Positions 37,401 through 44,182 of a DNA stretch of 64,000 bases are shown here, in pieces. The translations under genes and the position numbers were made by a program. The DNA lies in the NCBI GenBank assembly GCA_047967505.1, contig CM106540.1. The stretch is one strand, 5' to 3'. Source of the stretch: Dipteris shenzhenensis. Taxonomy: Eukaryota; Polypodiophyta; Polypodiopsida; Gleicheniales. The notes below the pieces were generated by a model. That model did not search any database and had not been told where the DNA came from. It saw only the letters and a program-made list of their open reading frames with translations. The first letter of the stretch is position 1, and every line of letters starts with the position of its first letter.

Positions 37401-40400
37401 CTGACCACGGGAGAGGAGTCGAAGCCAAAGGACATGGTGGACAGGAAAGGGGAGATACTCATGGCAGTAGACAGAGAGGAGCTTGAAGCTTGGGAAGACA
37501 GAGAAGCCCATGCCCTGGCAATAATCATAGGGACTACGGCGGACTCCATTCTTCTGCATATCCAACTGGCCGAGACGTCAGTAGGTGCTACCAAAGACGG
37601 ACTTGTGTACCACGATGGTGTGCGGAAGCGGAACCGGAACCAGACTTGGTGGAGCAGGAGCCACTAGATGAAAAGCCAGAAAAAGATTTCGACGCCGAAA
37701 GGTTCCAGAGGACTACAACCAGGGAGTTACTGGAGCATCGTCATCAACGTGTAGGTATTGGACCAAGATGTGTCGGTGAGAGGGGGTGTTGGAAAGGTCA
37801 CCTCCCCATCTCTAAGCCCCCATATGAGGAGAGCATGGGGGGGTGAACCTAGGGTTTGAGTGTCTATCACATGGGCATATGATTGGATGCCATGTGGGCA
37901 AGAATCAAAGAGATAGAGGGTACCTGGAGCTAGGATGGATCTGCAGCAGCAAAAGGCGAAGCAGAAGGAACCCGGAATAAAAAGCAATCACATGGCGCTG
38001 ACATCTACAGGGTGTACGGCTCTGTACGGAACTGGGAGAGGGCTTGGCAGAGGAGCAGTTAGGGCTTCCTTGGGCCTTTTCCCAGGAGGTGAAGGAGACC
38101 TAAAGAGTTCTGCAGACTTAGCTCCAGGGAGAGACTGAACCTAGACTGTCTTCTAGGGCAGAAGGTTGCTGAGATCATCATCTTCTGGAGCAGCCATTCA
38201 CAAGCAGGTTCGAGCAGTGGAACAGGGATATGTGTGCTGCAGACAAAGCAAGAATTGTACTATCTATGGCAGCACACTTCTCATGGTCCTGCTGGCAAAT
38301 GGATGTTAACTCAGCATTCTTAAATAGATATTTCAACTAGGGAGTCCCTTTGGAGCAGCCACCTAGCTTTGTGCAGAAGGTACAAGAGCAAAATGTTTGC
38401 AAGTTTCACAAAGTCACTATGTGGACCTAAGTAGGCACCCAGATTGTGGACACCAAGAAGATGCTTTCTTTCAAATATTCCACAAGAAGGCGGCTAAATC
38501 AGATCCAATCTCTTTAATTGCCTGACTCATGTCATTTTCTATGTGGATGATCTCATCATTATAGGCAATGATCAGGGTCTCATAGAGCCAACATCATTCA
38601 AAGAGTCTAACATGACAAATTTGGGACATCTGAATTCTTTTTCTGGCATGAGAGTGTCACACCATACTGGTGCCATTATTATGAGCCATACAAACGATGT
38701 TAAAGGCTTATTGGAAAATTTTCGCATGCAAGACAGGAGCATGATTGAAATTGGATGTTGATGCGGGTGAGTCAGGTGTATATGCCACTTTGTACAAGCA
38801 ATTAGTGGACAACTTGATTTATATCACAACCTCTAGACTTGACATTTCATATACAGCAAGTTGTATGAGCCCATACATGGCACATCCTAAGGCCAGCATT
38901 GGCTGCCAGCAAAAAGAATCCTGGAGTACATCAAAGCTACCAAACATTCTGTAATTCTTTATGGCAATCCAAAACTCTACAAATGCAAGGGTTTTGTAAC
39001 AAAAAGTGGCCAAGTACCAGATACAAACAGTCCACTACAAGCTACATTTTTCAGTCATCAGTAGCAATACTTTTTAGGTGAGCAATTGTCTTCCACTGAG
39101 GCAGCGTAAATGGCAGCAAATGCAATAGTATGTGAAGCACCTTGGCTTCAATGATTACTTTGTAAAGGATAACTTGTTCTTGAGAGAGGAATTGGTGATG
39201 CAAGATGCAATATCTACGCAAACCTTTGGTGATCCTGAGATGGCGCCAGCTAATTTTGTGGCAATGCCATTTCAAACGGAGGAAACTTAAGGCAACCTTG
39301 CAAAGGATATTGCAATTCAAAGATACGATGCATGAACACTCCAAGCTTTCCTAATCGGCATTTGAGTCTTCTAGACGGATTTTGTGAGAGAGCTGGTATG
39401 CCCAAGTGCCTTCCCTTGGCTTCTTGACTGACGAGTTAACCCCCTTCCACTACAGTCTAGGTCCTTAACCCCATGATTAGTTGCGATCTCCTGCTGCTAC
39501 CCTTTACATAAACTTTGATCTGTCATACACTCCACCTCTCTCCCAACGATTTCTTGAGTCACATTCCTTTGCATTGCTCTCGATTTCTTGGTACATTAGT
39601 AATCACTCACATTCCTTTGCATTCCTCCAGATATTAGTTCATCAGCTATCTATAGTGACAGAGATACAGATGCATCCTCATAGCACAGGGTTTATATCGG
39701 CTTTGTCACTCCCCTTGACGTTCAGGCACCACGTGATTAGGAGCTTTACCATTTTTTTCAAGGGCGCCTAAAGTCTTTTGTTCGTGGTTCTCCTAACAAC
39801 AAGGGTTGGCATACCTCATTGTGCTTATAACTCATCATCAACAGTCCTCCCTCAATTGCTATGACGGACGGACAGACGGATGGTCCTTCCAACTCGTCCC
39901 CCACATGAAGTTCCTAGCTGCATGAGTGACTCGTATCCACATTCAACGGACTAAGCAAGAACATTCCCCACACAGATTACGACATTTGCTGTGTCCAGAG
40001 CACTTACGCAAGGAGCCCGTCGCGAGATCTCACCACCACTCTAAAAAAAGTGCACGGCCCAAGCCACCTAATCGCCTCAAGATTTCCTAGCATTCAAGAG
40101 AGTGCGCGCCCCCATCTAACCGATAGCCTGATTTGCTCTCGCATCATTGTGTTATACACGTCCTAGAATATTGAGTACAGTGAGGAGCTAGATGCAAACC
40201 TTGACAGAGTTTTCGTAGGTTGCATCAACTTGCATGTAGATTAGTATATGTATCAGGCTATGGTCATTTGGACCTTTTGTGGACGTTAAGAAATCTCTCT
40301 CTCTCTCAAAATAAATGTTGGATAATTCAAGGCAAAAACCAAAGGGGAGAAGAAAGGAGCCTCGTGAAATGTACAAATAGAAATAGAAGAATGCAGTAAC

Positions 40401-40826
40401 CGACCTTCGAGTTGGCAAAGGTATAAAGTGCAGAGCCAGACCACGTTTCGGGATGATTGCACTTACACGCTTAAGCATGTGGAAATCCGTTGTTTTATTT
40501 TCTCTATGCTCTTCCTATACCGTCAGCCAATTAACCCGCTACAGAGCGGCACTCAAATGCGAGACGGATCTTCGCAATGAAGAGAAGGAGAAGAAGATGA
40601 TACCTGCGGATGGAGGAGGGCAGGGAGAGTTGGAGAGGGGAGGAGGATGAGCGAGGGGGGGGGGGCTACGATCAGGGGAGCGCATGGAGGAGGCAAATGC
40701 AGGGCGAAGAGCAAAGGAGAGGGATCGGGGAAGGGGAAAGGAGGAAAAGCGAGGGCAAGAGCTTAGGGTTGGTTGTGCAGCAGCGGCAGCAGCAGAAATG
40801 CTTCTTCTCAACAGCAAAGCTTCCAT
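15990..40826 (-). CDS. PSP: Phosphoserine phosphatase, plastid-targeted (seven exons, 24.8 kb)
   Basis: Removes phosphate from 3-phosphoserine, the last step of the phosphorylated serine pathway in plastids. Coding exons: complement of 40604-40826, 28141-28294, 27769-27876, 27170-27263, 16425-16574, 16268-16321 and 15990-16139, total 933 bp, 310 aa (the Arabidopsis enzyme is about 295). Every intron is GT-AG and every phase agrees. HAD motifs are complete: DVDST at residues 96-100 (nucleophile Asp96, Asp98), Ser185 in LISGG, Lys234 in GGK and GDGATD at 254-259. Residues 1-50 (MEALLLRRSIS, rich in Ala, Ser, Arg, no acidic residue after Glu2) look like a transit peptide. The start ATG has an ACCATGG context. 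Exon 1 is the least certain link. Introns 1 and 4 are filled with retrotransposons, mostly antisense to the gene. Confidence 0.88.
16268..16321 (-). CDS. PSP: PSP exon 6 (HAD motif IV)
   Basis: An 18-codon exon encoding QFGYKKLVMVGDGATDLE, the magnesium-binding GDGxxD motif. Acceptor GTTCAG, donor GAG/gtaatt. Confidence 0.93.
16425..16574 (-). CDS. PSP: PSP exon 5 (HAD motif III)
   Basis: Encodes PVADILQIPEDRIFANRLMF, then a segment ending EPTSRIGGKAAAIAQIKQ, with the conserved Lys in GGK. Acceptor CTGCAG, donor CAG/gtatac. Confidence 0.93.
16575..17159. other. Start of PSP intron 4 (3' part on minus strand)
   Basis: Pyrimidine-rich on the plus strand at 16680-16900, with no protein recognised. 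The sequence from about 17000 may already belong to the copia remnant that follows. Confidence 0.4.
17160..17960 (+). mobile_element. Ty1/copia remnant C (protease start fused to RT)
   Basis: Reads WYVDNGAT*HMKNKREQYS near 17410 (protease DSGA-type motif; stop in place of Gln), then jumps without integrase to [18 protein letters not shown] near 17590 (reverse transcriptase) and on to EEFEMTDLGLLHYFLGMELL near 17790-17850. A phrase around GGATTACTGCATTACTTTCTTGGA is partly duplicated near 17890. Internally deleted and dead. It lies in PSP intron 4, antisense to the gene. Confidence 0.75.
18183..18388 (+). repeat. 5' LTR of copia A
   Basis: Starts TGTTAGGACTTAGCC and ends CCCAACA, one base before the primer site. 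The start recurs at 24601 after the polypurine tract (TGTTAGCACTTAGCC), confirming the LTR start, but the 3' copy breaks off after about 24 bases. Confidence 0.8.
18390..18401 (+). other. Primer binding site, copia A
   Basis: TGGTATCAAAGC, one mismatch from the usual plant copia site TGGTATCAGAGC complementary to initiator Met-tRNA. Confidence 0.85.
18641..18680. repeat. GTAC palindrome cluster in copia A leader
   Basis: GTCCGTACAATTGTACGGAC at 18641-18660 is a perfect 20-bp palindrome, followed at once by GGCCGTACGCCCGTACGG. An equivalent palindrome sits in the leader of copia B at 33696-33715. Confidence 0.9.
18690..19805 (+). other. Leader of copia A with repeated TTTGGGGCTTTTG-type phrases
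   Basis: Non-coding leader in which phrases such as TTTGCAATGACATTTGC and TTTGGGGCTTTTGYCA recur at irregular intervals. Copia B has comparable phrases in reverse complement near 32750-33110. Open stretches here are chance. Confidence 0.6.
19806..20847 (+). pseudogene. Copia A gag
   Basis: Starts MGSNDWMGMFSAEDKLDGPN and contains the gag helical region (LVARKIRGIV; AWDTLAHLYQ; LENVKM), a Thr/Ala-rich insert at about 19970-20085, a frameshift near 20295, and in-frame TAG stops near 20418 and 20568. Copia B retains Gln (CAA) at the position of the first of these. The zinc knuckle reads CNYCRKPRYDISEC: spacing is kept but the Gly and His of CX2CX4HX4C are Arg and Tyr, so it should not bind zinc. 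Confidence 0.85.
21010..21660. other. Foreign insert between gag and integrase of copia A
   Basis: Contains no copia coding frame where the protease should be. It begins near a (TC)n(AC)n array (21092-21149) and includes two near-identical AACCAATGTTTCATGG phrases near 21517 and 21568. Origin not recognised; boundaries are approximate. Confidence 0.5.
21092..21149 (+). repeat. (TC)n(AC)n compound microsatellite
   Basis: About 23 TC units followed by about six AC units, in the insert within copia A. Confidence 0.95.
21661..24540 (+). pseudogene. Copia A pol (integrase, RT, RNase H)
   Basis: GAG-pre-integrase HLWHARLGHLNYRSL near 21705. Integrase core with HSDVRGPM near 21900 and FVDDYTKFAW near 21963, but RVNKGGEY has Asn (22094-22096) and NGLAKRKNR has Lys (22202-22204) where the catalytic Asp and Glu belong. 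RT blocks include WMDAIKAELESI, KWVYKVKRKADGS, QLDIKTSAFLHG and [11 protein letters not shown]. The YVDD site near 23545 is broken by a frameshift. RNase H includes HAFTDSNSAG, SSCEAEYKA and TKHIEVHYHYV. In-frame TAG stops lie near 22789, 23731, 23821, 23887 and 24264; copia B reads CAG at the aligned positions of most of the later ones. Confidence 0.88.
24590..24624 (+). repeat. Polypurine tract and truncated 3' LTR of copia A
   Basis: GGAGGGGGGTT directly precedes TGTTAGCACTTAGCC. Similarity to the 5' LTR ends at about 24624, so the rest of the 3' LTR and the target duplication are lost. Confidence 0.8.
24625..27169. other. PSP intron 4, donor-proximal part
   Basis: Mostly unrecognised. 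A 121-codon open stretch on the minus strand (25303-24938; Lys/Arg-rich end, SLKMNDRCSAVLWYLARRPG) has no identifiable family. A (TG)n array lies at 26926-26965. No transposon ends were identified between 24625 and the PSP exon at 27170. Confidence 0.45.
26926..26965 (+). repeat. (TG)20 microsatellite
   Basis: Uninterrupted TG run, preceded by shorter TG/CG stretches. Confidence 0.95.
27170..27263 (-). CDS. PSP: PSP exon 4 (HAD motif II)
   Basis: Encodes INPGIEELVGKLRSQGTAVY then LISGGFRQMID, with the motif II Ser. Acceptor GTGCAG, donor GAT/gtaag. The following intron 4 is 10,595 bp. Confidence 0.93.
27769..27876 (-). CDS. PSP: PSP exon 3
   Basis: Encodes AMGGSVPFEEALSARLSLFK then PSLHDVENFLASSPP, the conserved cap segment of PSP. 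Acceptor GCAG, donor AAA/gtaagc. The Arg before and the Lys after are split codons that join correctly. Confidence 0.93.
28141..28294 (-). CDS. PSP: PSP exon 2 (HAD motif I)
   Basis: Acceptor GACGCAG at 28295-28297, donor TCCAG/gtattc at 28140. Encodes QIWRSADAVCFDVDSTVC and DEGIDELGKFCGAGEAVAAW, carrying the phosphorylated Asp. A second in-frame acceptor lies 21 bases downstream (exon would start at 28273), which would drop seven residues. Confidence 0.92.
28358..28469 (+). repeat. Compound microsatellite (CT)n(GTGC)n(GT)n(GA)n next to PSP exon 2
   Basis: Four dinucleotide or tetranucleotide blocks in a row. On the PSP sense strand the (AG)n part ends about 64 bases before the exon 2 acceptor. 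Confidence 0.95.
28470..28829. other. PSP intron 1 next to exon 2: no gene seen
   Basis: Pyrimidine-rich on the plus strand. It may be the left flank of the gypsy remnant that becomes recognisable near 28880, but no terminus is visible. Confidence 0.4.
29310..29565 (+). repeat. 128-bp tandem duplication in gypsy D integrase
   Basis: Two nearly identical consecutive copies, 29310-29437 and 29438-29565, each starting ATTGTGCCACCTAGGATAAG. They differ at only a few positions. Located between RNase H and the integrase zinc region. Confidence 0.9.
29976..29980. repeat. Target-site duplication ACAAG (left) of copia B
   Basis: Identical to 33983-33987 on the other side of the element. Confidence 0.88.
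29981..30229 (-). repeat. 3' LTR of copia B
   Basis: 249 bp. Contains a stretch with GGACTAAGTGTCCTAGG and CATAGGACTAAATGTCCTATG, two small inverted repeats that are missing from the 5' LTR. Followed (minus-strand order: preceded) by the polypurine tract. Confidence 0.9.
30350..31530 (-). pseudogene. Copia B reverse transcriptase and RNase H
   Basis: From about 31523 in one frame: LVAKGYAQQQGIDFE-type RT start, then an internal deletion joining TTIRCVIA to TRAWYAKIH, so the middle of RT is gone. From 31320 a 273-codon open frame holds LILYVDDMLIMGSD, MSDMGQLHYYLGIRFAHVEG, QQAVGCLIYLCHTRPNLQYA and RNase H (HAYTDSDWAGCSDTRESHIG, CCEAEYRAAFAATVECVWLQ, TKHIEVHYHYV), stop at 30499. A decayed continuation (NIADMFTKALPRPKFE) reaches about 30400. 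This long open frame is better preserved than in copia A. Confidence 0.88.
31567..31815 (-). pseudogene. Copia B protease
   Basis: Contains DAQSWYFDSGASKHITS, the aspartic protease DSGA motif in the usual copia setting. The frame ends right after APRGGSTN, where the sequence jumps to RT without integrase. Confidence 0.85.
31816..32608 (-). pseudogene. Copia B gag
   Basis: Starts MAGNNHDLFGIFCEDGDL, matching the start of copia A gag but with the following helical block deleted. It then shows a Pro/Ala-rich insert, the RIAHVLHI and SMNEGDSMDAYLTKVKDLME block, LVSTTLNGLPDTYQGFATTL and a zinc-knuckle remnant (KRCKCYRKPGHEISEC region). Interrupted by frameshifts near 32280 and 32060. Confidence 0.8.
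33180..33720 (-). repeat. GTAC-rich leader of copia B
   Basis: The tetranucleotide GTAC occurs 27 times in about 540 bp, mostly as TGTACG, CGTACA or AGTACG, where about two would be expected. It ends toward the primer site with the near-palindrome GTCCGTACAATCATACGGAC (33696-33715), the counterpart of the perfect palindrome in copia A. Long open frames seen across it on both strands are artefacts of the repeat. Confidence 0.92.
33805..33982 (-). repeat. 5' LTR of copia B (71 bp shorter than the 3' LTR)
   Basis: 178 bp, starts and ends as the 3' LTR. A central segment is deleted between short repeats (ACCCTA/CTATAACTATGCC) and a 7-base insert (CGAGAGT) is present near 33840. Confidence 0.9.
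33983..34811 (+). mobile_element. Ty3/gypsy chromovirus D, right part (integrase end, chromodomain)
   Basis: Resumes the integrase interrupted at 29980: FEYSQTDGQKERVNQVLEDM-type sequence near 34010-34070 in a broken frame, then an open frame 34494-34811 with VRVHLVFHVNRLKEL and a C-terminal chromodomain (PERIIGFCQRQFKHRTITEY, KIKWKDRVEEDSTWESLP). The chromodomain marks the chromovirus branch of Ty3/gypsy. Stop TGA after MCMDCI. Confidence 0.85.
34930..35697 (+). repeat. Probable LTR (gypsy D 3' LTR or 5' LTR of copia E)
   Basis: Preceded by a purine tract (TTTTGGGGGAG) near 34941 and ending CTCCGACA at 35697, directly before a primer site TGGTATCAGACCC at 35698. It contains a TATA-like CCTATAATAG near 35222. 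No second copy is present, so the exact start and owner are uncertain. Confidence 0.5.
35698..36139 (+). mobile_element. Ty1/copia remnant E (primer site and gag start)
   Basis: Met-tRNA primer site at 35698, then leader and a decayed gag with ESGKLNRTNYPYEK near 35940 followed, after a frameshift, by KFHTHLVAKEI, related to the gag of element F. Cut at 36140 by the LTR of element F. Confidence 0.65.
36140..37007 (+). repeat. 5' LTR of element F
   Basis: Begins TGTTGGAAAGGTCACC and ends TATAACA. Its first 460 bp recur at 37787-38249. It carries a CTGTACGGAACTGG segment and a short AT run near 36830. Confidence 0.85.
37233..37667 (+). pseudogene. Element F gag (5' part)
   Basis: 144 codons open from MSTSTASSAPAFPSS: a Ser/Pro-rich start, then ESGNLDRTNYPIWKVKIRSH, LVARKLWKLTTGEE and EELEAWEDREAHALAIIIGT, the usual copia gag core. 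After LAETSVGATKDGL the frame is unrelated because of the internal deletion. Confidence 0.82.
37787..38249 (+). repeat. Truncated 3' LTR of element F
   Basis: Matches 36140-36600 with scattered differences and ends abruptly at 38249, directly joined to copia RT of fragment G. Confidence 0.85.
38250..39260 (+). mobile_element. Ty1/copia remnant G (RT and RNase H)
   Basis: RT blocks WQMDVNSAFLN and EQPPSFV near 38300-38380, YVDDLIIIGND near 38538, MTNLGHLNSFSGMRV near 38615, YKQLVDNLIYITTSRLDISY near 38796, and RNase H EQLSSTEAA near 39085. Several frameshifts. It begins exactly where the F LTR stops. Lies in PSP intron 1, antisense. Confidence 0.78.
39261..40603. other. PSP intron 1, donor-proximal part
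   Basis: No gene. The phrase CACATTCCTTTGCATT occurs twice near 39558 and 39607. A short TC run lies near 40293-40306. The PSP donor is at 40603. Confidence 0.5.
40604..40826 (-). CDS. PSP: PSP exon 1 (transit peptide)
   Basis: From ATG 40826 (ACCATGG context) to the donor CGCAG/gtatc at 40603. Encodes residues 1-74 plus one base (phase 1): MEALLLRRSIS, an Ala run, Ser/Arg-rich sequence, then a Pro-rich end. It is joined to exon 2 by phase agreement, orientation and the MEAL start known from plant PSP. An undetected extra exon in the 12.3-kb intron cannot be excluded. Confidence 0.68.
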
Positions 40827-41000
40827 GGTACCTCTCACAAGATGAAGCTAGCACAGCAATAAAAAAAACAGAGCTCAAAAACAACGAACGAAGCTCACAG
40901 CGCTCCAAAACAACAAGACGACAAACAGGAAAGTGCACGTAAGATTTTTTTATTTTTATTTTTATTAAATTTCCAAAGGCTTGGGGGGGGGGCCCTTTTT
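40827..41000 (-). promoter_or_regulatory. PSP 5' flank
   Basis: On the PSP sense strand an AT-rich stretch (repeated AAATAAAA-type sequence, + strand about 40946-40970) lies about 120-145 bases upstream of the start codon and could serve as a TATA region. Placement is a guess from position only. Confidence 0.3.
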
Positions 41001-41094
41001 TTCTTTTTGAGTGGTTTTTGGGTCCCACGTACTTCTTTGTCTCTATCTTTGCCCCACAAGTTCACGCACGACGGAGCCAAATACACCCTCTCAC

Positions 41095-41097
<3 letters not shown>

Positions 41098-41138
<41 letters not shown>

Positions 41139-41259
41139 CCCTCTCTCTTCAAAAGTGAGTCCATGTACACATGCATGCATGTGTCTGTGTAGCAAGCATA
41201 TGCATGCATGCATGTGTGTCTTTTTACTCACACACTATAAAGTGAGAAGGGGGATAGCT

Positions 41260-41298
<39 letters not shown>

Positions 41299-41450
41299 CT
41301 TAAACACACACATAAAGGAAACTTCTTTGTGTAATAGGTACATTATAGAGAGATGTACAAACCACTGTGTGTGTGTCTCTATCTCTCTTTTACACACACA
41401 CACAAAACAAACTTCTTTGTGTGATAGGTACATTATAGAGAGATGCACAA

Positions 41451-41490
<40 letters not shown>

Positions 41491-41510
41491 CTTCTTTGTG
41501 TGATAGGTAA

Positions 41511-41576
<66 letters not shown>

Positions 41577-41610
41577 TCACATAAACAAAATTCTTTGTGC
41601 TAGGTGCATT
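41098..41610 (+). repeat. Microsatellite cluster with interleaved AAACTTCTTTGTGT repeat
   Basis: Four dinucleotide arrays ((TC)n 41098-41135, (GA)n 41263-41296, (CT)n 41453-41487, (CT)n 41513-41547 followed by (AT)n to 41574) alternate with a phrase AAACTTCTTTGTGTRATAGG that starts at 41319, 41409 and 41488, with a diverged fourth copy at 41587. Spacing is 79-99 bp. Any open frame here is repeat-derived. Confidence 0.9.
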
Positions 41611-42129
41611 TTACATACTTATTCAATTTTGAGTTAAATGTTCATCACTTCTCAATGGGACATTTCTTTCTCTAATACTATGCCTCATACCAACTACATA
41701 GCAATGGTGTGATGGACCATGCCTAGTAAGAGTACTAAAAGTTGTTGGGTTGCCCCAAAGGAGAGTAGTGGTGTCCATAGGGCAAGACTAGCCACGAACT
41801 ACAATGCAACTAATAGCTAGCAAGCATCGGACCACCTCAAATTCATGGTGGCCTCTCTCCCCAAAAAAAATATTAGTTAATGTGATAAGGGATATATGTA
41901 CTTTCTCAACAATGAGGGATATATATACTTTCGTTATTCACAAAGACTATCTTTTTGTTAGTGCATTCTTCTCCTTCCATTTTTACTAGTAGTGTAATGT
42001 CTTAGGTCCTTGAGTAGCCAATCCAAAGGCACTTAGTAGCACTGATGGTAAGGTATGCACCTCACTTGTATTCAAGTATTAGGAGGATCCATGGTTGCTA
42101 GGGTATGCACCTCCCTTCCAACAAAGATG

Positions 42130-42177
<48 letters not shown>

Positions 42178-42735
42178 CACACACACACACACACAAAGTG
42201 CCACTACAACTACCTAACATTATCAAATGTGGTATGTTGTCAACCCAAATGCAACGCTAGTGCTACCTATCGTACTCACAAAGTGGTTGGAGTCCCAAGA
42301 TTGGGTCACTCTACCTAACATAATCCCATAATGAATATTAGATAAGTATTTCTTACCGTCCATCATCCGTTAATGCTCTAATTATTAGCTTAATAATTTG
42401 GTTATTTAAGAATATACCACTAATAAGAGACCAGTAAGAGGCCAATCATAATGGTTCTCTATTCCTGAAAAGATGTTAAAGCATTAAATTGCTTTAAAGG
42501 AACTTGAGAGGATATCAGATCATTTGATGTGTTGTGGATCATTCGTTGAGCTAAATTTTTAGTGATGTGATTGTTCAAAGATGTCCTTACACTATTCCTT
42601 TGATTGTTCAAAGATTTCGTTACAATATTTTGATTCAATATACGACGTGTATGTGGTCCTTTACTATGTTGTTGCAGGTTCAAAGACCATGGTATATTTT
42701 TAAGAGATGATAGCCTATGTTATCTCATATGAAGT
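41611..42735. other. Intergenic with one (TC)n(AC)n array
   Basis: Non-coding. A (TC)24 array followed by (AC)n lies at 42127-42195. The phrase GGTATGCACCTC occurs twice near 42052 and 42100. Confidence 0.6.
42127..42195 (+). repeat. (TC)n(AC)n microsatellite
   Basis: TC run to about 42174, then AC units to 42195. Confidence 0.95.
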
Positions 42736-42751
42736 AAAGATGGTAGCCTAC
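42736..42751. repeat. LINE target-site duplication, left
   Basis: AAAGATGGTAGCCTAC; the 13-base core GATGGTAGCCTAC recurs at 44072-44084 right after the poly(A) of the LINE. Confidence 0.85.
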
Positions 42752-44071
42752 TTGGACTATTGCACTCTTAAGCTAATGGTTGTTGTGTTTGTTCAAGTGC
42801 AGGTCTCCCTGGGTGGAGATTGTGAAATTCTTTATTAAGCAAGGGAGAAGTAGAGGGGCAGGCACATGGAGGGGGCAGACATGGTAAGACTTGCTATGTT
42901 CGGGCTACCCCCTGAAGATTTCTAGCTCGAAGATGGCAACGGCCTCATGACTGCCTAGAAGACATGCATCGGGAGACTGAGTTAGCAGGGAAAGGATGGC
43001 CTAAGAGGTGACTCTAGTCTAAAGGAGTGTGTATGGTGGAGTCTTGCATTCCAGAAGGAACCCTTCGTGTTGCAAGACCTAGTGAGGGCAAGAAGCGCCT
43101 TCAAGAAAGGTATTAGGAGGTGGGAAGATCTATGGAACACAAGGCAGGCCAATTGGTTTAGTGTAGAAAGTCTGAGGGCCAAGTTTTGGTTGAGGCAAGG
43201 GGAAATAGACCTGCTGCGTGCAATGATGGAGAGGGTACCAAATCACTGGCCAACCAACTGTGTAGCCTCGGATAAGTGGAAGGCTAGGGAGAATGAGGCT
43301 CAACAAACTCTCGGCTAGGGCAACTTATTCGCTACTAATCAGTGACCACTTGGTAGTCGCAAATCTAAATAAGAAATGGGTTGTCATGAGAGGTATAGTC
43401 TGGTGGAAAACAACCCAGCAAGGGATTTGGAACACGAAGCTACCTTGAAAGGCGGCATTTCTTCTTTGGAAGGTCCTACTACAGCGGATCCCTGTTAGGG
43501 CCAAATTGTCTCATCATATTCGGGTGTCTCCTGTTTATCCGCTATGTGGGATGGCTATTAAGACGATGAGGCATCTTACTTAGAGTTGTGTCGTTACCCG
43601 GGCAGTCTGGAGCAAGGTGGACAGGGCAGTGTGTGCGTCAAGATTCGTGGCATAGTTCAAACTCATGAAGAATTGGCAAATTGCTCTTTTGGGGGCAATG
43701 AGTGGTCTGCCCTCTACTCTAGCAAGCGTGTGGCCTCAGATAAGAGCGGCTACCCTCCTTGCAATTTGGGAAATGTAGAATCTTTGTATCTTCAACACTC
43801 CTAGGTTCTCTCTCTAGAAGAGATAATTATTGTGAGAGTCAAAGCCAACCTTAGGTATTTTGCCATCTTAATAGAAACTAGGGTGCCAGTAACTAGCCAC
43901 TGTTTAATGGCAATAGCTGGAAGTTTGGAACTGCTTTCAGTGCAGGCCGAGGGCGCATGCCCATAATTTTTCTTTTTTCCTTTTTTGTATTCAGGGTCTT
44001 TTCTTTTTGGGGCATGACCCACCCTCTCTAATATAAAGCAGCTAATTCCCCACCCCCCCCCCAAAAAAAAA
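42752..44071 (+). mobile_element. 5'-truncated LINE with zf-RVT region and target duplication
   Basis: 1.3-kb insertion flanked by the 13-16 bp repeat above and ending in a C run plus A9. It encodes, in broken frames, a post-RT segment (KGIRRWEDLWNTRQANWFSV at about 43105) and the zf-RVT region: WNTKLP near 43430, FLLWKVLLQRIPVRAKLSHH near 43460-43520, then PLCGMAIKTMRHL near 43545. These are typical of plant L1-type LINE 3' halves. No reverse-transcriptase palm is present, consistent with 5' truncation. Confidence 0.85.
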
Positions 44072-44140
44072 GATGGTAGCCTACCTTATCACATATGGTT
44101 TCTTAAGGTTTGAGTATATACATCTATTGTACCACAAAAG

Positions 44141-44143
<3 letters not shown>

Positions 44144-44179
<36 letters not shown>
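44144..44179 (+). repeat. (GA)18 microsatellite
   Basis: Uninterrupted GA run downstream of the LINE insertion. Confidence 0.95.

Positions 44180-44182
<3 letters not shown>

Larger units (their letters stand above)
36140..38249 (+). mobile_element. Ty1/copia element F, internally deleted
   Basis: 5' LTR 36140-37007 (868 bp, TGTTGGAAAGG to TATAACA), primer site TGGTATCAGAGTCC at 37008, gag 37233-37667 and onward in broken frame, polypurine tract GAGAGGGGG before 37787, then a 3' LTR that matches for about 463 bp and breaks off at 38249. Everything from the middle of gag to the polypurine tract, including all of pol, is deleted. By eye the LTRs differ at roughly 20 positions over the shared 460 bp. 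Confidence 0.85.

Noticed and set aside
40610-40942. 110-codon plus-strand open frame
   Set aside because: Antisense of PSP exon 1 and its 5' flank; Gly/Arg/Glu-rich shadow of a Pro/Ser-rich coding strand.
41007-41637. Open frames encoding Ser-Leu or Arg-Glu runs
   Set aside because: Translations of (TC)n and (GA)n microsatellites. The same applies to frames at 28116-28687, 56289-56799 and 57023-57205.
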